The notes under the pieces: model-generated
Seen by the model: the letters and a program-made list of their open reading frames with translations, nothing else
The model's database searches: none
What the model was told of the DNA's origin: nothing
Program-made: the position numbers and the translations under genes
In this document: positions 43,955 through 52,488 of the stretch, in pieces
Position numbering within the stretch: position 1 is the first letter of the stretch
How the letters are laid out: each line of letters starts with the position of its first letter
Origin: Rossellomorea marisflavi
GTDB lineage: Bacteria; Bacillota; Bacilli; Bacillales; Bacillaceae_B
NCBI RefSeq assembly: GCF_022170785.1
Contig: NZ_CP081870.1
Span: forward strand, 422,001-486,000
Direction of reading: 5' to 3'
Length of the DNA: 64,000 nt

Positions 43955-45055
43955 ATGTGGCAAGCTCTATTCATAGATCGTGACGGCACGCTGGGCGGCA
44001 GCAGTGAAATTGAATACCCGGGAGAGTTTGAGATGTTTCCCTGTAGTGTGACCGCCTTAAAGAGGATAAAAGAAACAGGGATCCCCATCCTATCCTTCAC
44101 CAATCAGCCGGGGATCGCTGCAAGGCACGAGCTGAAAGAAGAATTCGAACAGGAGTTGAAAATGTTCGGGTTTGATGGTGTGTATATCTGTCCCCATGAA
44201 GAAAGGGAGCGCTGCGGATGTCGGAAGCCAGAGATCGGCATGCTGAAGGAAGCGGCGGCGGATCGGGGGCTTGATCTCACCAAATGTGCCGTGATCGGAG
44301 ACAGGTGGAAGGATATGCTCGCCGGCAAAAAGGCAGGGTGTACGACGGTGCTTGTCAGGACGGGAGCAGGTGAGAGTGAATGGCAGAAAAACAGAATGAA
44401 CCTTGAAGGCACCGTGGACTACGTGGCTGAAGACCTTCAGGAAGCGACCCGCTGGCTCTTGAATTCCCCTCAACGTGTGCTGGAAGAGATATTGGACGGG
44501 GCAAATACAGAAGCACGTTTCGTCCTCGGGATAGACGGGTTGAGCCGGTCGGGTAAGTCGACCATAGTGTCAGAGATAGAGGAATGGCTGAAGGGTAAGG
44601 GGGTCACTCATCAGATTTTTCATATCGATGACCACATTGTCGAGCGGAAAGCACGGTATGACACCGGTCATGAGGAGTGGTTTGAATATTATAGTCTGCA
44701 GTGGGACCGGAAACGGTTGAGGGAAGAGTTCTTTATGAAACTGAAAGAGGGTTGCGTTGATGTGAGGTTACCTTTTTACGATGGAGAGCTGGATACCGTG
44801 ACGGAAAGGCAGGTGCGGCTTCCGGATAAGGGGCTCATCATTGTAGAGGGGGTATTCCTTCAGCGGGAAGAATGGAGGGAAGCCTTTGATGGGATTCTAT
44901 TCCTTGATTGTCCGAGAGAGCGACGGTTGCTCCGTGAATCGGAGGAGACGCAGCTGAAGCTTGAAAAGTTCAGGAATCGGTATTGGAAGGCAGAAGAGTA
45001 TTACCTCGATACGGTTCGGCCGATAAAACGTGCAGACTGGGTCATCCCTACATAA
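43955..45055 (+). CDS. HAD-IIIA phosphatase / P-loop kinase fusion
   Basis: A 366-residue two-domain protein. Residues 1-170: HAD hydrolase with Asp8 and Asp10 (FIDRDGT), a zinc-type loop Cys79-x-His81 and Cys87-x-Cys89 (ICPHEERERCGCRKP), and acidic GDRWKDM near 116, as in GmhB/HisB-type phosphatases. Residues 185-366: uridine-kinase-like P-loop domain with GIDGLSRSGKST (192-203), HIDDH and a later IIVEGVFLQ. A bifunctional sugar-phosphate or nucleoside enzyme is plausible; the substrate is unknown. The ATG follows GAGGGAGGG. Confidence 0.82.
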   Translation: MWQALFIDRDGTLGGSSEIEYPGEFEMFPCSVTALKRIKETGIPILSFTNQPGIAARHELKEEFEQELKMFGFDGVYICPHEERERCGCRKPEIGMLKEAAADRGLDLTKCAVIGDRWKDMLAGKKAGCTTVLVRTGAGESEWQKNRMNLEGTVDYVAEDLQEATRWLLNSPQRVLEEILDGANTEARFVLGIDGLSRSGKSTIVSEIEEWLKGKGVTHQIFHIDDHIVERKARYDTGHEEWFEYYSLQWDRKRLREEFFMKLKEGCVDVRLPFYDGELDTVTERQVRLPDKGLIIVEGVFLQREEWREAFDGILFLDCPRERRLLRESEETQLKLEKFRNRYWKAEEYYLDTVRPIKRADWVIPT

Positions 45056-45057
45056 TG

Positions 45058-45094
45058 AAAACGGCCGGGAGACTCCCCGGCCGTTTCTTTTTTA
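45058..45094. terminator. Bidirectional terminator
   Basis: AAACGGCCGGG, GAGACTC, CCCGGCCGTTT, then CTTTTTT. It touches the ispA stop codon. Confidence 0.88.
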
Positions 45095-46054
45095 TCCTAT
45101 ATGGGCAAGAGGCTGGGACCGGAGATGTTCCCTTAGTAGATCCGGAGCCGTGAGGTAGAGCAATCCGTTTCCTTCGAGGGATTTCGGGTATCCGAGAGGG
45201 ATGGTCCGTTTCACGAGCTGTGCATAGATTTCCGGTTCGCTCAATTCCCGTTTGAATGCTGCTTCCTCAAACTCTTTGATCAAGGCCAGCGCACCTGCTA
45301 CATGGGGAGCCGACATGGACGTCCCGCTGAGCTTGGCATATTTATCTCCGGGGATCGTCGAGAGGATCTGCTCTCCAGGGGCTACAAGGTCGATTTCATT
45401 ATTGGAATTGGTGAAGTAGGATGATTTCCTTTGGAGATCGATTGCTCCCACGGCGATGACTTCCTTATAGCTTGCCGGGTAGGAAAATTCATCTGTATCG
45501 CTGTTCCCGTCGCCTTCATTACCGGCTGCGGAAACCACCAGGATACCAGCTGCCACAGCTTTTTTGATTGCGTCATGAAGCGGTTTATAATCAGTCGGGC
45601 CGCCAAGGGACATGGAGATGATATCGACTCCCTGCTCCGTTGCGTACTCGATTCCCTTCACAATCCAATCGTATTGTCCTCTCCCGGAACTTCCGGCGAG
45701 TACTTTGATGATCATGAGGTCTGCAAGCGGGGCGACTCCGATCACTCCATCTCCATCTTCATTGGCGGCGATGGTTCCGGAGACATGGGTGCCATGTCCA
45801 CTGTAGTCCGTCACATTATCTTCTGCCCCTGCATCGTCATCGGTAAAGTTCTTGACGCTCTTTACCCGTCCGGCAAGGTCAGGATGATGGATGTCACAGC
45901 CTGTATCGAGTACGGCGATGGTCGTGCCCTTTCCTTTGCATCCTTCTTTCCATAGTATGGGGGACTGAATCATTTCAATGCCTTTCGGAACCTCATTTAC
46001 ATCTCCAATCATTTCGTTCATGAAATACGGAATCAGCTTCATTTCGGTTGCCAT
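45092..46054 (-). CDS. ispA: Intracellular serine protease (subtilisin family)
   Basis: A 320-residue S8 protease without signal peptide, very close to B. subtilis IspA. The N-terminal propeptide LIPY motif is present (KLIPYFMNEMIGDVNEVPKG). Catalytic residues are Asp50 (VLDTGCD), His87 (GHGTH) and Ser246 (GTSMSAPHV), with oxyanion Asn179. It degrades cytosolic protein in late growth and sporulation. The ATG at 46054 is six bases after GGAGGG, better than one two codons upstream. Confidence 0.96.
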   Translation of the reverse strand: MATEMKLIPYFMNEMIGDVNEVPKGIEMIQSPILWKEGCKGKGTTIAVLDTGCDIHHPDLAGRVKSVKNFTDDDAGAEDNVTDYSGHGTHVSGTIAANEDGDGVIGVAPLADLMIIKVLAGSSGRGQYDWIVKGIEYATEQGVDIISMSLGGPTDYKPLHDAIKKAVAAGILVVSAAGNEGDGNSDTDEFSYPASYKEVIAVGAIDLQRKSSYFTNSNNEIDLVAPGEQILSTIPGDKYAKLSGTSMSAPHVAGALALIKEFEEAAFKRELSEPEIYAQLVKRTIPLGYPKSLEGNGLLYLTAPDLLREHLRSQPLAHIG

Positions 46055-46323
46055 GGTCATCCCTCCAAAATATTATTCTCGTGATGTCTATTAGTCTGAA
46101 GTTTCTGAAAATATACCATTTTTTTGGACAATTGTACAGGGTCGATGGTAATAGGTGGAATTTACCTACTTATGATTCAATGGAGAAAGGTCGTTTTTAA
46201 ACAAACGTTTGATCAAGGCGGTTCCTTCCTTGCGCCTCAAGGAATCTACGTTTAAACGATTGTTGGTCATGCAAAAGGACTGGAAGGCATAGATTGATGA
46301 AGATGAGAAGGAGGGGAAAAAAG

Positions 46324-46818
46324 ATGAATGGAAGGGATACGGGGAACATTGCGTACGCAGTAATCAAGGGAGGTCCGCTTGCACCGGATCTCGAAGGGAA
46401 CGTCTTTTTTCACGAAGTGAAGGGAGGAGTGGAAGTAATGGTAGAGGTGAGGGGGCTTCCACCTTATAAAGAAGGGAAGAATGGGGAGAAACCAATCGGT
46501 CCCCATGGTTTCCATCTTCATGAGAAGGGGGTATGCGAAATTGGAGACCCGTCTGACCCTTTTACATCTGCGGGAGGTCATTGGAATCCAGGAGGTCAGC
46601 CTCATGGCAATCACGCAGGAGATTTTCCTGTCCTGTTTTCAAATGGGGGATATGCCCGTATGTCCTTCTTTACCAATAAATTTAGTGTGAAGGATGTGGT
46701 GGGAAAGGGCGTGATTATCCACCAGAGTCCAGATGATTTCCGGTCACAGCCTTCAGGTGATGCGGGGAAACGCTTGGCCTGCGGAGTGATCGTTCCCTAT
46801 ACCAAATCGCAAACATAA
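46324..46818 (+). CDS. Cu/Zn superoxide dismutase family protein, no signal peptide
   Basis: A 164-residue SodC-like protein. Metal ligands appear intact: His64 and His66 (GFHLHEKG), bridging His86 (GGHWNPGG), zinc ligands His94, His97 and Asp100, and copper His133 (IIHQSPDDF). Cys71 and Cys153 can form the usual disulfide, and Arg150 matches the channel Arg. The ATG at 46324 follows GGAGGGG, so the protein starts NGRDTGNIAYAV with no export signal, unlike most SodC and B. subtilis YojM. A 10-codon upstream extension adds only basic residues. Confidence 0.85.
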   Translation: MNGRDTGNIAYAVIKGGPLAPDLEGNVFFHEVKGGVEVMVEVRGLPPYKEGKNGEKPIGPHGFHLHEKGVCEIGDPSDPFTSAGGHWNPGGQPHGNHAGDFPVLFSNGGYARMSFFTNKFSVKDVVGKGVIIHQSPDDFRSQPSGDAGKRLACGVIVPYTKSQT

Positions 46819-46821
46819 TAG

Positions 46822-46860
46822 AAAAAATCGTACAGGGCACGCGCTGTACGATTTTTTTCT
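46822..46860. terminator. Bidirectional terminator
   Basis: AAAATCGTACAG, GGCACGCG, CTGTACGATTTTTTT. Confidence 0.9.
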
Positions 46861-46864
46861 TCTA

Positions 46865-48208
46865 TTAATAAAAGCCGAGCATATTGAGCATGACCACAAT
46901 GATGAAAAGTGGTGCAACGAAGCGGATCAGGAAGAACCAAACTTCGAATATGCCTTTCTTCATGCTGCTTCCGCTTTTCAACTCTTCATAGAGAGCGGTC
47001 TTCTTCATCTTCAGAGGGACAAAGATGGATATCAGCAGGCACCCGAGAGGTAATAATACATTGCTTACGGCGAAATCGGCAAGATCAAAGATGATCTTAT
47101 CAAATAGAGTAATGTCGCTGAGTACCCCATAAGAGAGGGCGGATGGGATCCCGAAAATGAAGATGGCAATCCCGACGATCCATGCCCACTTTGTCCTCTT
47201 TTCCGGATCATTCTTCGCGATGACCGATACGATGATTTCAAGCATGGAGAATGCTGAAGTCAAAGCAGCGAACAGGAAGAGGATCAGGAACGCGATGAAG
47301 AACAGCATTCCGAATGGCAGCTGGTTGAAGATCGTCGGCAGCACGTTGAACAGGAGGACAGGTCCTGCGTTAGGCTCGAGTCCGAATGCGAAGACCGCCG
47401 GGAAGATGGCAAGGCCAGCCAGGAGCACGATGAAGATATTCATGATGACGATGGACACAGCCGAACGCGGCAGGCTCTGGTTTTTCGGAAGATAGGAGCT
47501 ATACGTCAGCATGACCGATACCCCGACGCTCAGAGTGAAGAACGATTGTCCCATGGCCTCCAGGATCGTGCGCGGTGTGACTTTGGAGAAATCCGGAAGA
47601 AGAAGGAATCGGACGCCTTCTCCCGCTCCGTCAAGGGTCACAGCACGAAGGACCAGCACAATGAAAAGGACGAACAGCGCAGGCATCATGATCTTGCTGG
47701 CACGCTCGATTCCCTGCTGAACGCCTTTGGCTACGACGACGATGGTCATCAGGATGAAGATGAGCTGAACGATGACACTCACCCACGGATCAGCAATGGT
47801 GGATCCGAATACCTCACCGTACTGATCCGAGGTCAATCCGTTCAGTTGTCCGGTGATGGCCTTGAACAGATAGATGACGATCCATCCGCCAACGACACTG
47901 TAGAAGGATAGCAGGATGAAGGATGCGACCATCCCGAGGACTCCGATCCAGTGCCACTGGGTTCCCGGGGAGATCTTTTTATACGCATCGATCGCATTGC
48001 TTTGGGCGGTCCTTCCGATGGAGAATTCCGCCAGCAACAGTGGGAGCCCAAGGAATAAAGTGAAAAGGATGAAGATCAGGAAGAATGCGCCGCCTCCGTT
48101 CTGCCCTGCAATATACGGGAATTTCCAAATTGCTCCCAAACCGATGGCCGATCCTGCAGCAGCAAGGATGAAGCCAAGTTTGGATGACCATTGTTCACGT
48201 TGACTCAT
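46865..48208 (-). CDS. Sodium-dependent amino acid transporter (NSS family)
   Basis: A 447-residue LeuT-fold symporter with about 11 membrane segments. Helix 1 carries the sodium/substrate unwound segment [21 protein letters not shown], and helix 6 the [17 protein letters not shown] segment. It is preceded by a T-box leader, so its expression should rise when a specific tRNA is uncharged; an aromatic amino acid substrate (phenylalanine) is inferred from the leader. AAAGGAG precedes the ATG. Confidence 0.93.
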   Translation of the reverse strand: MSQREQWSSKLGFILAAAGSAIGLGAIWKFPYIAGQNGGGAFFLIFILFTLFLGLPLLLAEFSIGRTAQSNAIDAYKKISPGTQWHWIGVLGMVASFILLSFYSVVGGWIVIYLFKAITGQLNGLTSDQYGEVFGSTIADPWVSVIVQLIFILMTIVVVAKGVQQGIERASKIMMPALFVLFIVLVLRAVTLDGAGEGVRFLLLPDFSKVTPRTILEAMGQSFFTLSVGVSVMLTYSSYLPKNQSLPRSAVSIVIMNIFIVLLAGLAIFPAVFAFGLEPNAGPVLLFNVLPTIFNQLPFGMLFFIAFLILFLFAALTSAFSMLEIIVSVIAKNDPEKRTKWAWIVGIAIFIFGIPSALSYGVLSDITLFDKIIFDLADFAVSNVLLPLGCLLISIFVPLKMKKTALYEELKSGSSMKKGIFEVWFFLIRFVAPLFIIVVMLNMLGFY

Positions 48209-48250
48209 GGGTTGATCTCCTTTCTGTTTATGGTTGTCGCCGAAGACAAT

Positions 48251-48505
48251 AAAAAAAATCGCCCCTACATAATTGTAGGGACGATTGGATATCGCGGTAC
48301 CACCCTAGTTATGGGACAAGCCCATCACTCTTCGGAAATAACGGCATACACCGTCTTTTGATCTCGTCAAAAGAAGCTCTGGAATCGAAATTCACTTACC
48401 GCATGTGTACCGATTTGCACCAACCATCGGCTCTCTTTAACAGGGAAGGGTTCGCTACTAGGTTCCTTCAAAGCTTTTCGTTATTTAGGTTATACAATTT
48501 TTATC
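48251..48505 (-). promoter_or_regulatory. T-box leader of the NSS transporter gene
   Basis: Read leftward from about 48505: a stem I with AGTA and AAAGAGAGCC, the distal motif GGTTGGTGCAAA, then a specifier-side strand GTGAATTTCGATTCC. The universal T-box sequence AGGGTGGTACCGCG is at 48306-48293, and a terminator TCGTCCCTACA/TGTAGGGGCGA with eight T lies at 48284-48251. The likely specifier is UUC (Phe), by analogy with GAA-N-codon placement; UUU or AUU are not excluded. TTGACA at 48527-48522 is the probable -35 box. Confidence 0.92.
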
Positions 48506-48622
48506 ATGGATTGACGTACATTGTCAATGTCTTTTCTGGAATTTGCCGTGATGTGCACAGATTGAGTTCAAAGCCAATCTCAAGTAAGATAAGAGAAAAA
48601 CGAATGGAAAGTGTGTTTATAC

Positions 48623-49732
48623 ATGAAATCGACGATCGTCATCGGTGCCGGGATCCTCGGAGCCTCGACTGCTTATCACCTTGCGAGGAAAGGGGCGGAT
48701 GTCCTGGTCGTGGACAGGGGAGATACGGGGCAGGCGACCGCGGCTGCAGCCGGTATCGTTTGTCCCTGGCTGTCTCAGCGCCGTAACAAAATATGGTACA
48801 AGCTTGCTAAAGGAGGAGCGGCCTACTATCCCGAACTCATCGAGATGCTTGAGGAGGATGGCGAGCATGAAACGGGGTATGAAAGGGTAGGTGCTCTCAG
48901 CCTCCATACGGATGAGAAGAAACTGGATGGAATGATGGAGAGGGCTTTGAAAAGGCGGGAGGATGCTCCGGAAATTGGGGAGCTGACGAAATTGTCGTCA
49001 GAAGAAACCCGGGCCCTTTTCCCGTTTCTCTCCGATGAATACAGGGCCGTCCATGTATCAGGGGCGGCCCGGGTGGACGGACGTGCTATCTGCAAAGCAC
49101 TCTTGGCAGCTGCGGAGAAACGCGGTGCGATCCTCAGGCAAGGGAATGCCCGGCTCCTGAAAGAGGGAACGGGGATCATGCTCGATAACGAAAGGGTCGA
49201 AGCCGATCGTGTCATTGTCACGGCCGGCGTGTGGGCGAAGGAATTGTTTGCTCCACTCGGAATCGACGTTGATGTCACATCACAGAAGGCCCAAATCATC
49301 CATCTAAATGAAGCGGATGCCGATACCGATGAGTGGCCTGTCGTCATGCCACCCAATGATCAATACCTGCTTGCTTTCCCGGAAGGAAGGATCGTCGCAG
49401 GGGCCACCCACGAAAATGATCCCGTCAACGGAGGGGTCACAGCGGGAGGAATGCTTGAAATCCTTTCAAAAGCCATAGCCATCGCACCGGGTCTTCATGA
49501 AAGTGAAGTGGTAGAAACCCGGGTCGGCTATCGCCCATTCACCCCGGGTTTTTTGCCGGTATTCGGATACATGCCAAGCGTTGATGGGGTCCTCTTTGCC
49601 AACGGCCTCGGGGCATCGGGTCTAACGGCTGGCCCGTACCTAGGATCTCAGCTCGCGAAGCTGGCACTGGGGGAAGAGACCGATCTGGACCCTGCAGACT
49701 ATGATGTGAACGGAGCTATACGCAACCCGTAA
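48623..49732 (+). CDS. FAD-dependent oxidoreductase (D-amino acid/glycine oxidase type)
   Basis: A 369-residue DAO-family flavoenzyme. The N-terminal dinucleotide fold is VIGAGILGASTAYHLARKGADVLVVDRG, and the C-terminal signature is ETRVGYRPFTPGFLPVFG, then ANGLGASGLTAGPYLG. Substrates in this family are amino acids or N-methyl amino acids. The ribosome site is weak (GGAAAGTG, ten bases from the ATG); a GTG start four codons upstream is possible. It is divergent from the T-box-controlled transporter. Confidence 0.88.
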   Translation: MKSTIVIGAGILGASTAYHLARKGADVLVVDRGDTGQATAAAAGIVCPWLSQRRNKIWYKLAKGGAAYYPELIEMLEEDGEHETGYERVGALSLHTDEKKLDGMMERALKRREDAPEIGELTKLSSEETRALFPFLSDEYRAVHVSGAARVDGRAICKALLAAAEKRGAILRQGNARLLKEGTGIMLDNERVEADRVIVTAGVWAKELFAPLGIDVDVTSQKAQIIHLNEADADTDEWPVVMPPNDQYLLAFPEGRIVAGATHENDPVNGGVTAGGMLEILSKAIAIAPGLHESEVVETRVGYRPFTPGFLPVFGYMPSVDGVLFANGLGASGLTAGPYLGSQLAKLALGEETDLDPADYDVNGAIRNP

Positions 49733-49813
49733 TTCCCACTATTTTTTACAAGTCATCCCCTTTATAATAGAGGGAGTGAACTGAGAATTTATAGAAAAAG
49801 GTGTTAAATCGAT

Positions 49814-51370
49814 ATGAGTCTATTAACAGTCAAAAACCTGACCCACGGCTTCGGTGATCGTGCGATCTTCAATGATGTGTCCTTCCGTCTGTTGAAAGGG
49901 GAACACATCGGCCTGATCGGGGCGAACGGTGAAGGTAAATCGACATTCATGAATATCATCACAGGCAAGCTTGAACCAGACGAAGGCAAGGTGGAATGGG
50001 CGAAAAGGATCCGGATCGGGTACTTGGATCAGCATGCCCAATTGAAGCAGGGGATGACGATCCGCGATGTCTTGAAGACGGCCTTCCAATATCTCTTCGA
50101 TATGGAAACCGAGATGAATGAGCTTTTTGGCAAGATGGGGGAGGCATCCCCTGAAGAGTTGGAGGATCTCCTTGAAGAGACAGGCACCCTGCAAGAAGCG
50201 CTGACCAACAATGATTTTTACGTCATCGATGCCAAGGTGGAAGAAATCGGGCGCGGATTGGGGCTTGATGATATCGGCCTAGATAAAGATGTCCATGACC
50301 TGAGCGGTGGACAGCGTACGAAGGTCCTTCTGGCCAAACTCCTTCTTGAAAAGCCAGATATCCTCCTTCTGGATGAGCCGACCAACTATCTGGATGAGCA
50401 GCACATCGAGTGGCTGAAGCGATATCTTCAAGAGTATGAGAATGCCTTCATCCTGATCTCCCATGATATCCCGTTCCTCAACAGCGTCATCAACCTGATC
50501 TACCATATGGAAAATCAGGAGCTGAACCGCTATGCGGGGGACTATCATGAGTTCAAGAAAGTCCACGAAATGAAGCGGCAGCAGCTAGAGTCTGCCTATA
50601 AGAAACAGCAACAGGAGATCTCGAATCTGAAAGACTTCGTGGCCCGTAATAAGGCGAGGGTTTCGACCCGGAATATGGCCATGTCCCGTCAGAAGAAGCT
50701 CGATAAGATGGAGGTCATCGAGCTTGCATCCGAAAAGCCGAAGCCTGAATTCAACTTCAAGCTTGCGAGGACGGCCGGACGCGTCATCTTTGAAACGAAG
50801 GATCTTGTCATCGGGTATGATGAGCCACTATCAAGACCTCTTAATCTGAAAATGGAACGGGGTCAGAAGATCGCTCTCTCAGGAGCCAACGGAATCGGAA
50901 AAACGACCCTCCTCAGAAGCATCCTGGGTGAGATCAAGCCAATCTCAGGAAGCGTAGAACTTGGTGAATATCTTCATATCGGATACTTCGAGCAGGAGAT
51001 CAAAACCGAAAACCGCAATACCTGCATTGAAGAAGTGTGGAACGAATTTCCTTCCCTCAATCAGGCGGAGGTGCGTGCAGCCCTTGCCAAATGCGGACTT
51101 ACGACGAAGCATATCGAGAGCAAGGTGGAAGTACTGAGCGGTGGGGAAAAAGCAAAGGTGCGTCTGTGCAAACTCATGAACAACGAATCCAATGTTCTTG
51201 TGTTCGATGAACCGACAAACCACTTGGATGTGGAAGCGAAGGAAGAGCTGAAGCGCGCATTGAAGGAATACAAAGGAAGCGTCCTTATTATAAGTCATGA
51301 ACCTGATTTCTATCAGGATGTGGCCACCGAAGTGTGGAACTGTGAATCATGGACAACGAAACTGTTTTAA
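49814..51370 (+). CDS. yfmM: ABC-F ATPase (YfmM-like)
   Basis: A 518-residue soluble protein with two ABC domains and no membrane part. Domain 1: Walker A GANGEGKST, signature LSGGQRTKV, Walker B ILLLDEPTNYLD. A linker with coiled-coil (MKRQQLESAYKKQQQEI) follows. Domain 2: GANGIGKTT, LSGGEKAKV, VLVFDEPTNHLD. ABC-F proteins act on the ribosome, for example resolving stalled translation. Length equals B. subtilis YfmM. Own terminator follows. Confidence 0.9.
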   Translation: MSLLTVKNLTHGFGDRAIFNDVSFRLLKGEHIGLIGANGEGKSTFMNIITGKLEPDEGKVEWAKRIRIGYLDQHAQLKQGMTIRDVLKTAFQYLFDMETEMNELFGKMGEASPEELEDLLEETGTLQEALTNNDFYVIDAKVEEIGRGLGLDDIGLDKDVHDLSGGQRTKVLLAKLLLEKPDILLLDEPTNYLDEQHIEWLKRYLQEYENAFILISHDIPFLNSVINLIYHMENQELNRYAGDYHEFKKVHEMKRQQLESAYKKQQQEISNLKDFVARNKARVSTRNMAMSRQKKLDKMEVIELASEKPKPEFNFKLARTAGRVIFETKDLVIGYDEPLSRPLNLKMERGQKIALSGANGIGKTTLLRSILGEIKPISGSVELGEYLHIGYFEQEIKTENRNTCIEEVWNEFPSLNQAEVRAALAKCGLTTKHIESKVEVLSGGEKAKVRLCKLMNNESNVLVFDEPTNHLDVEAKEELKRALKEYKGSVLIISHEPDFYQDVATEVWNCESWTTKLF

Positions 51371-51385
51371 TATGAACGAGGAGGG

Positions 51386-51412
51386 ACGCGGGCATTATGC
51401 TCGCGTTTTTTT
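51386..51412 (+). terminator. Intrinsic terminator of yfmM
   Basis: CGCG-G-GCAT and ATGC-T-CGCG arms, then seven T. Confidence 0.8.
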
Positions 51413-51452
51413 ATCTGGAAAATGAATTAGGAAATTTATTCTATTGCTTTTC

Positions 51453-51490
51453 TTGAAGCGTCTATGATACCTTATATGTAACCGGTTACA
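51453..51490 (+). promoter_or_regulatory. rbs promoter with overlapping RbsR/CcpA operator
   Basis: Possible -35 TTGAAG (51453-51458), 16 bp, -10 TATGTA (51475-51480). The perfect palindrome TGTAACCGGTTACA (51477-51490) overlaps the -10. It fits the LacI-family operator shape and also the cre consensus TGWAANCGNTNWCA exactly, so RbsR and CcpA may both bind. Confidence 0.7.
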
Positions 51491-51508
51491 TGAAAGAAGT
51501 GAAAGCAC

Positions 51509-52486
51509 ATGGTCACAATCAGAGATGTAGCAAAAAAAGCGGGGGTTTCCGTTGCCACGGTTTCCCGGGTGCTCAATGATAATGGATATGTCGGTGCCGA
51601 TACACGAAAAAAAGTGATGAAGGCCATCGAAGAGTTGAACTACAGTCCGAATGAAGTCGCCCGCTCTTTATATAAACGGGAGTCAAGACTGATTGGTCTG
51701 CTTCTTCCCGATATTACCAATCCGTTCTTCCCACAGCTGGCCCGGGGAGTAGAGGATGAACTGAGTGAATCCGGATTCAGGCTCCTGTTGGGAAACAGTG
51801 ATGAGCATGTGCAAAAAGAAATGGATTACATCCAAACGTTCATCCAGAACAATGTAGTCGGAATCATATCGGCGACCAACCACGTCGATTACCATATATA
51901 CGATGAAGTGAAAGCACCGCTGGTTCTCTTGGATCGCACCACAGACAACCACCCGGCCGTCTATGCAGATGGGCGGGAAGGAGGTAGGCTTGCGGCAAGG
52001 ACACTGATAGAAAAAGGTTCACGCAAGATTACCATCCTGAAAGGTCCGGCCCATATCAAACCGGCGCGTGACCGGTTCCAGGGCGCCATCGAAGAGCTGA
52101 GCCAGGCAGAGGTCGACTTCTCGGTTCTCTCCACCACCTCTTATTCCTTTGAAGAAGCATTGGGGTGGGCAAAGGAACTGTTTGAACAGTTCCCGGATAC
52201 CGACGGAGTGATTGCAAGCAATGATATCGTGGGGATCGCCGCCATCCATGAAGCATTGAAAAGGGGGAAACGCATCCCCGAAGAGGTGCAGATCATCGGG
52301 TATGATGATATCCCCCAAAGCCGGCTGTCCTATCCTACGCTCACGACGATCCGGCAGCCCGCCTATGAAATGGGACGGGAAGCGGCAAGGCTTCTCATCA
52401 CCATGATTCGGAAAGAAACCGTCACTCAATCCACCATCCAGATGCCGGTGGAACTCATAGAAAGAGACACAACTAGAAAGGGATGA
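51509..52486 (+). CDS. rbsR: LacI-family repressor of the ribose operon
   Basis: A 325-residue repressor. N-terminal HTH: TIRDVAKKAGVSVATVSRVLN. A periplasmic-binding-protein-like sensor domain (about 60-325) follows, with ASNDIVGIAAIHEAL and IIGYDDIPQSRLSYPTLTTI. Expected to repress rbs genes until ribose is present. It begins 19 bp after the palindromic operator and is coupled to rbsK (stop TGA overlaps ATGATC). Confidence 0.93.
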   Translation: MVTIRDVAKKAGVSVATVSRVLNDNGYVGADTRKKVMKAIEELNYSPNEVARSLYKRESRLIGLLLPDITNPFFPQLARGVEDELSESGFRLLLGNSDEHVQKEMDYIQTFIQNNVVGIISATNHVDYHIYDEVKAPLVLLDRTTDNHPAVYADGREGGRLAARTLIEKGSRKITILKGPAHIKPARDRFQGAIEELSQAEVDFSVLSTTSYSFEEALGWAKELFEQFPDTDGVIASNDIVGIAAIHEALKRGKRIPEEVQIIGYDDIPQSRLSYPTLTTIRQPAYEMGREAARLLITMIRKETVTQSTIQMPVELIERDTTRKG

Positions 52487-52488
52487 TC

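Noticed and set aside
48358-48786. Rightward 142-codon frame through the T-box region
   Set aside because: It lies antisense to the T-box leader and overlaps the FAD oxidoreductase gene in another frame.
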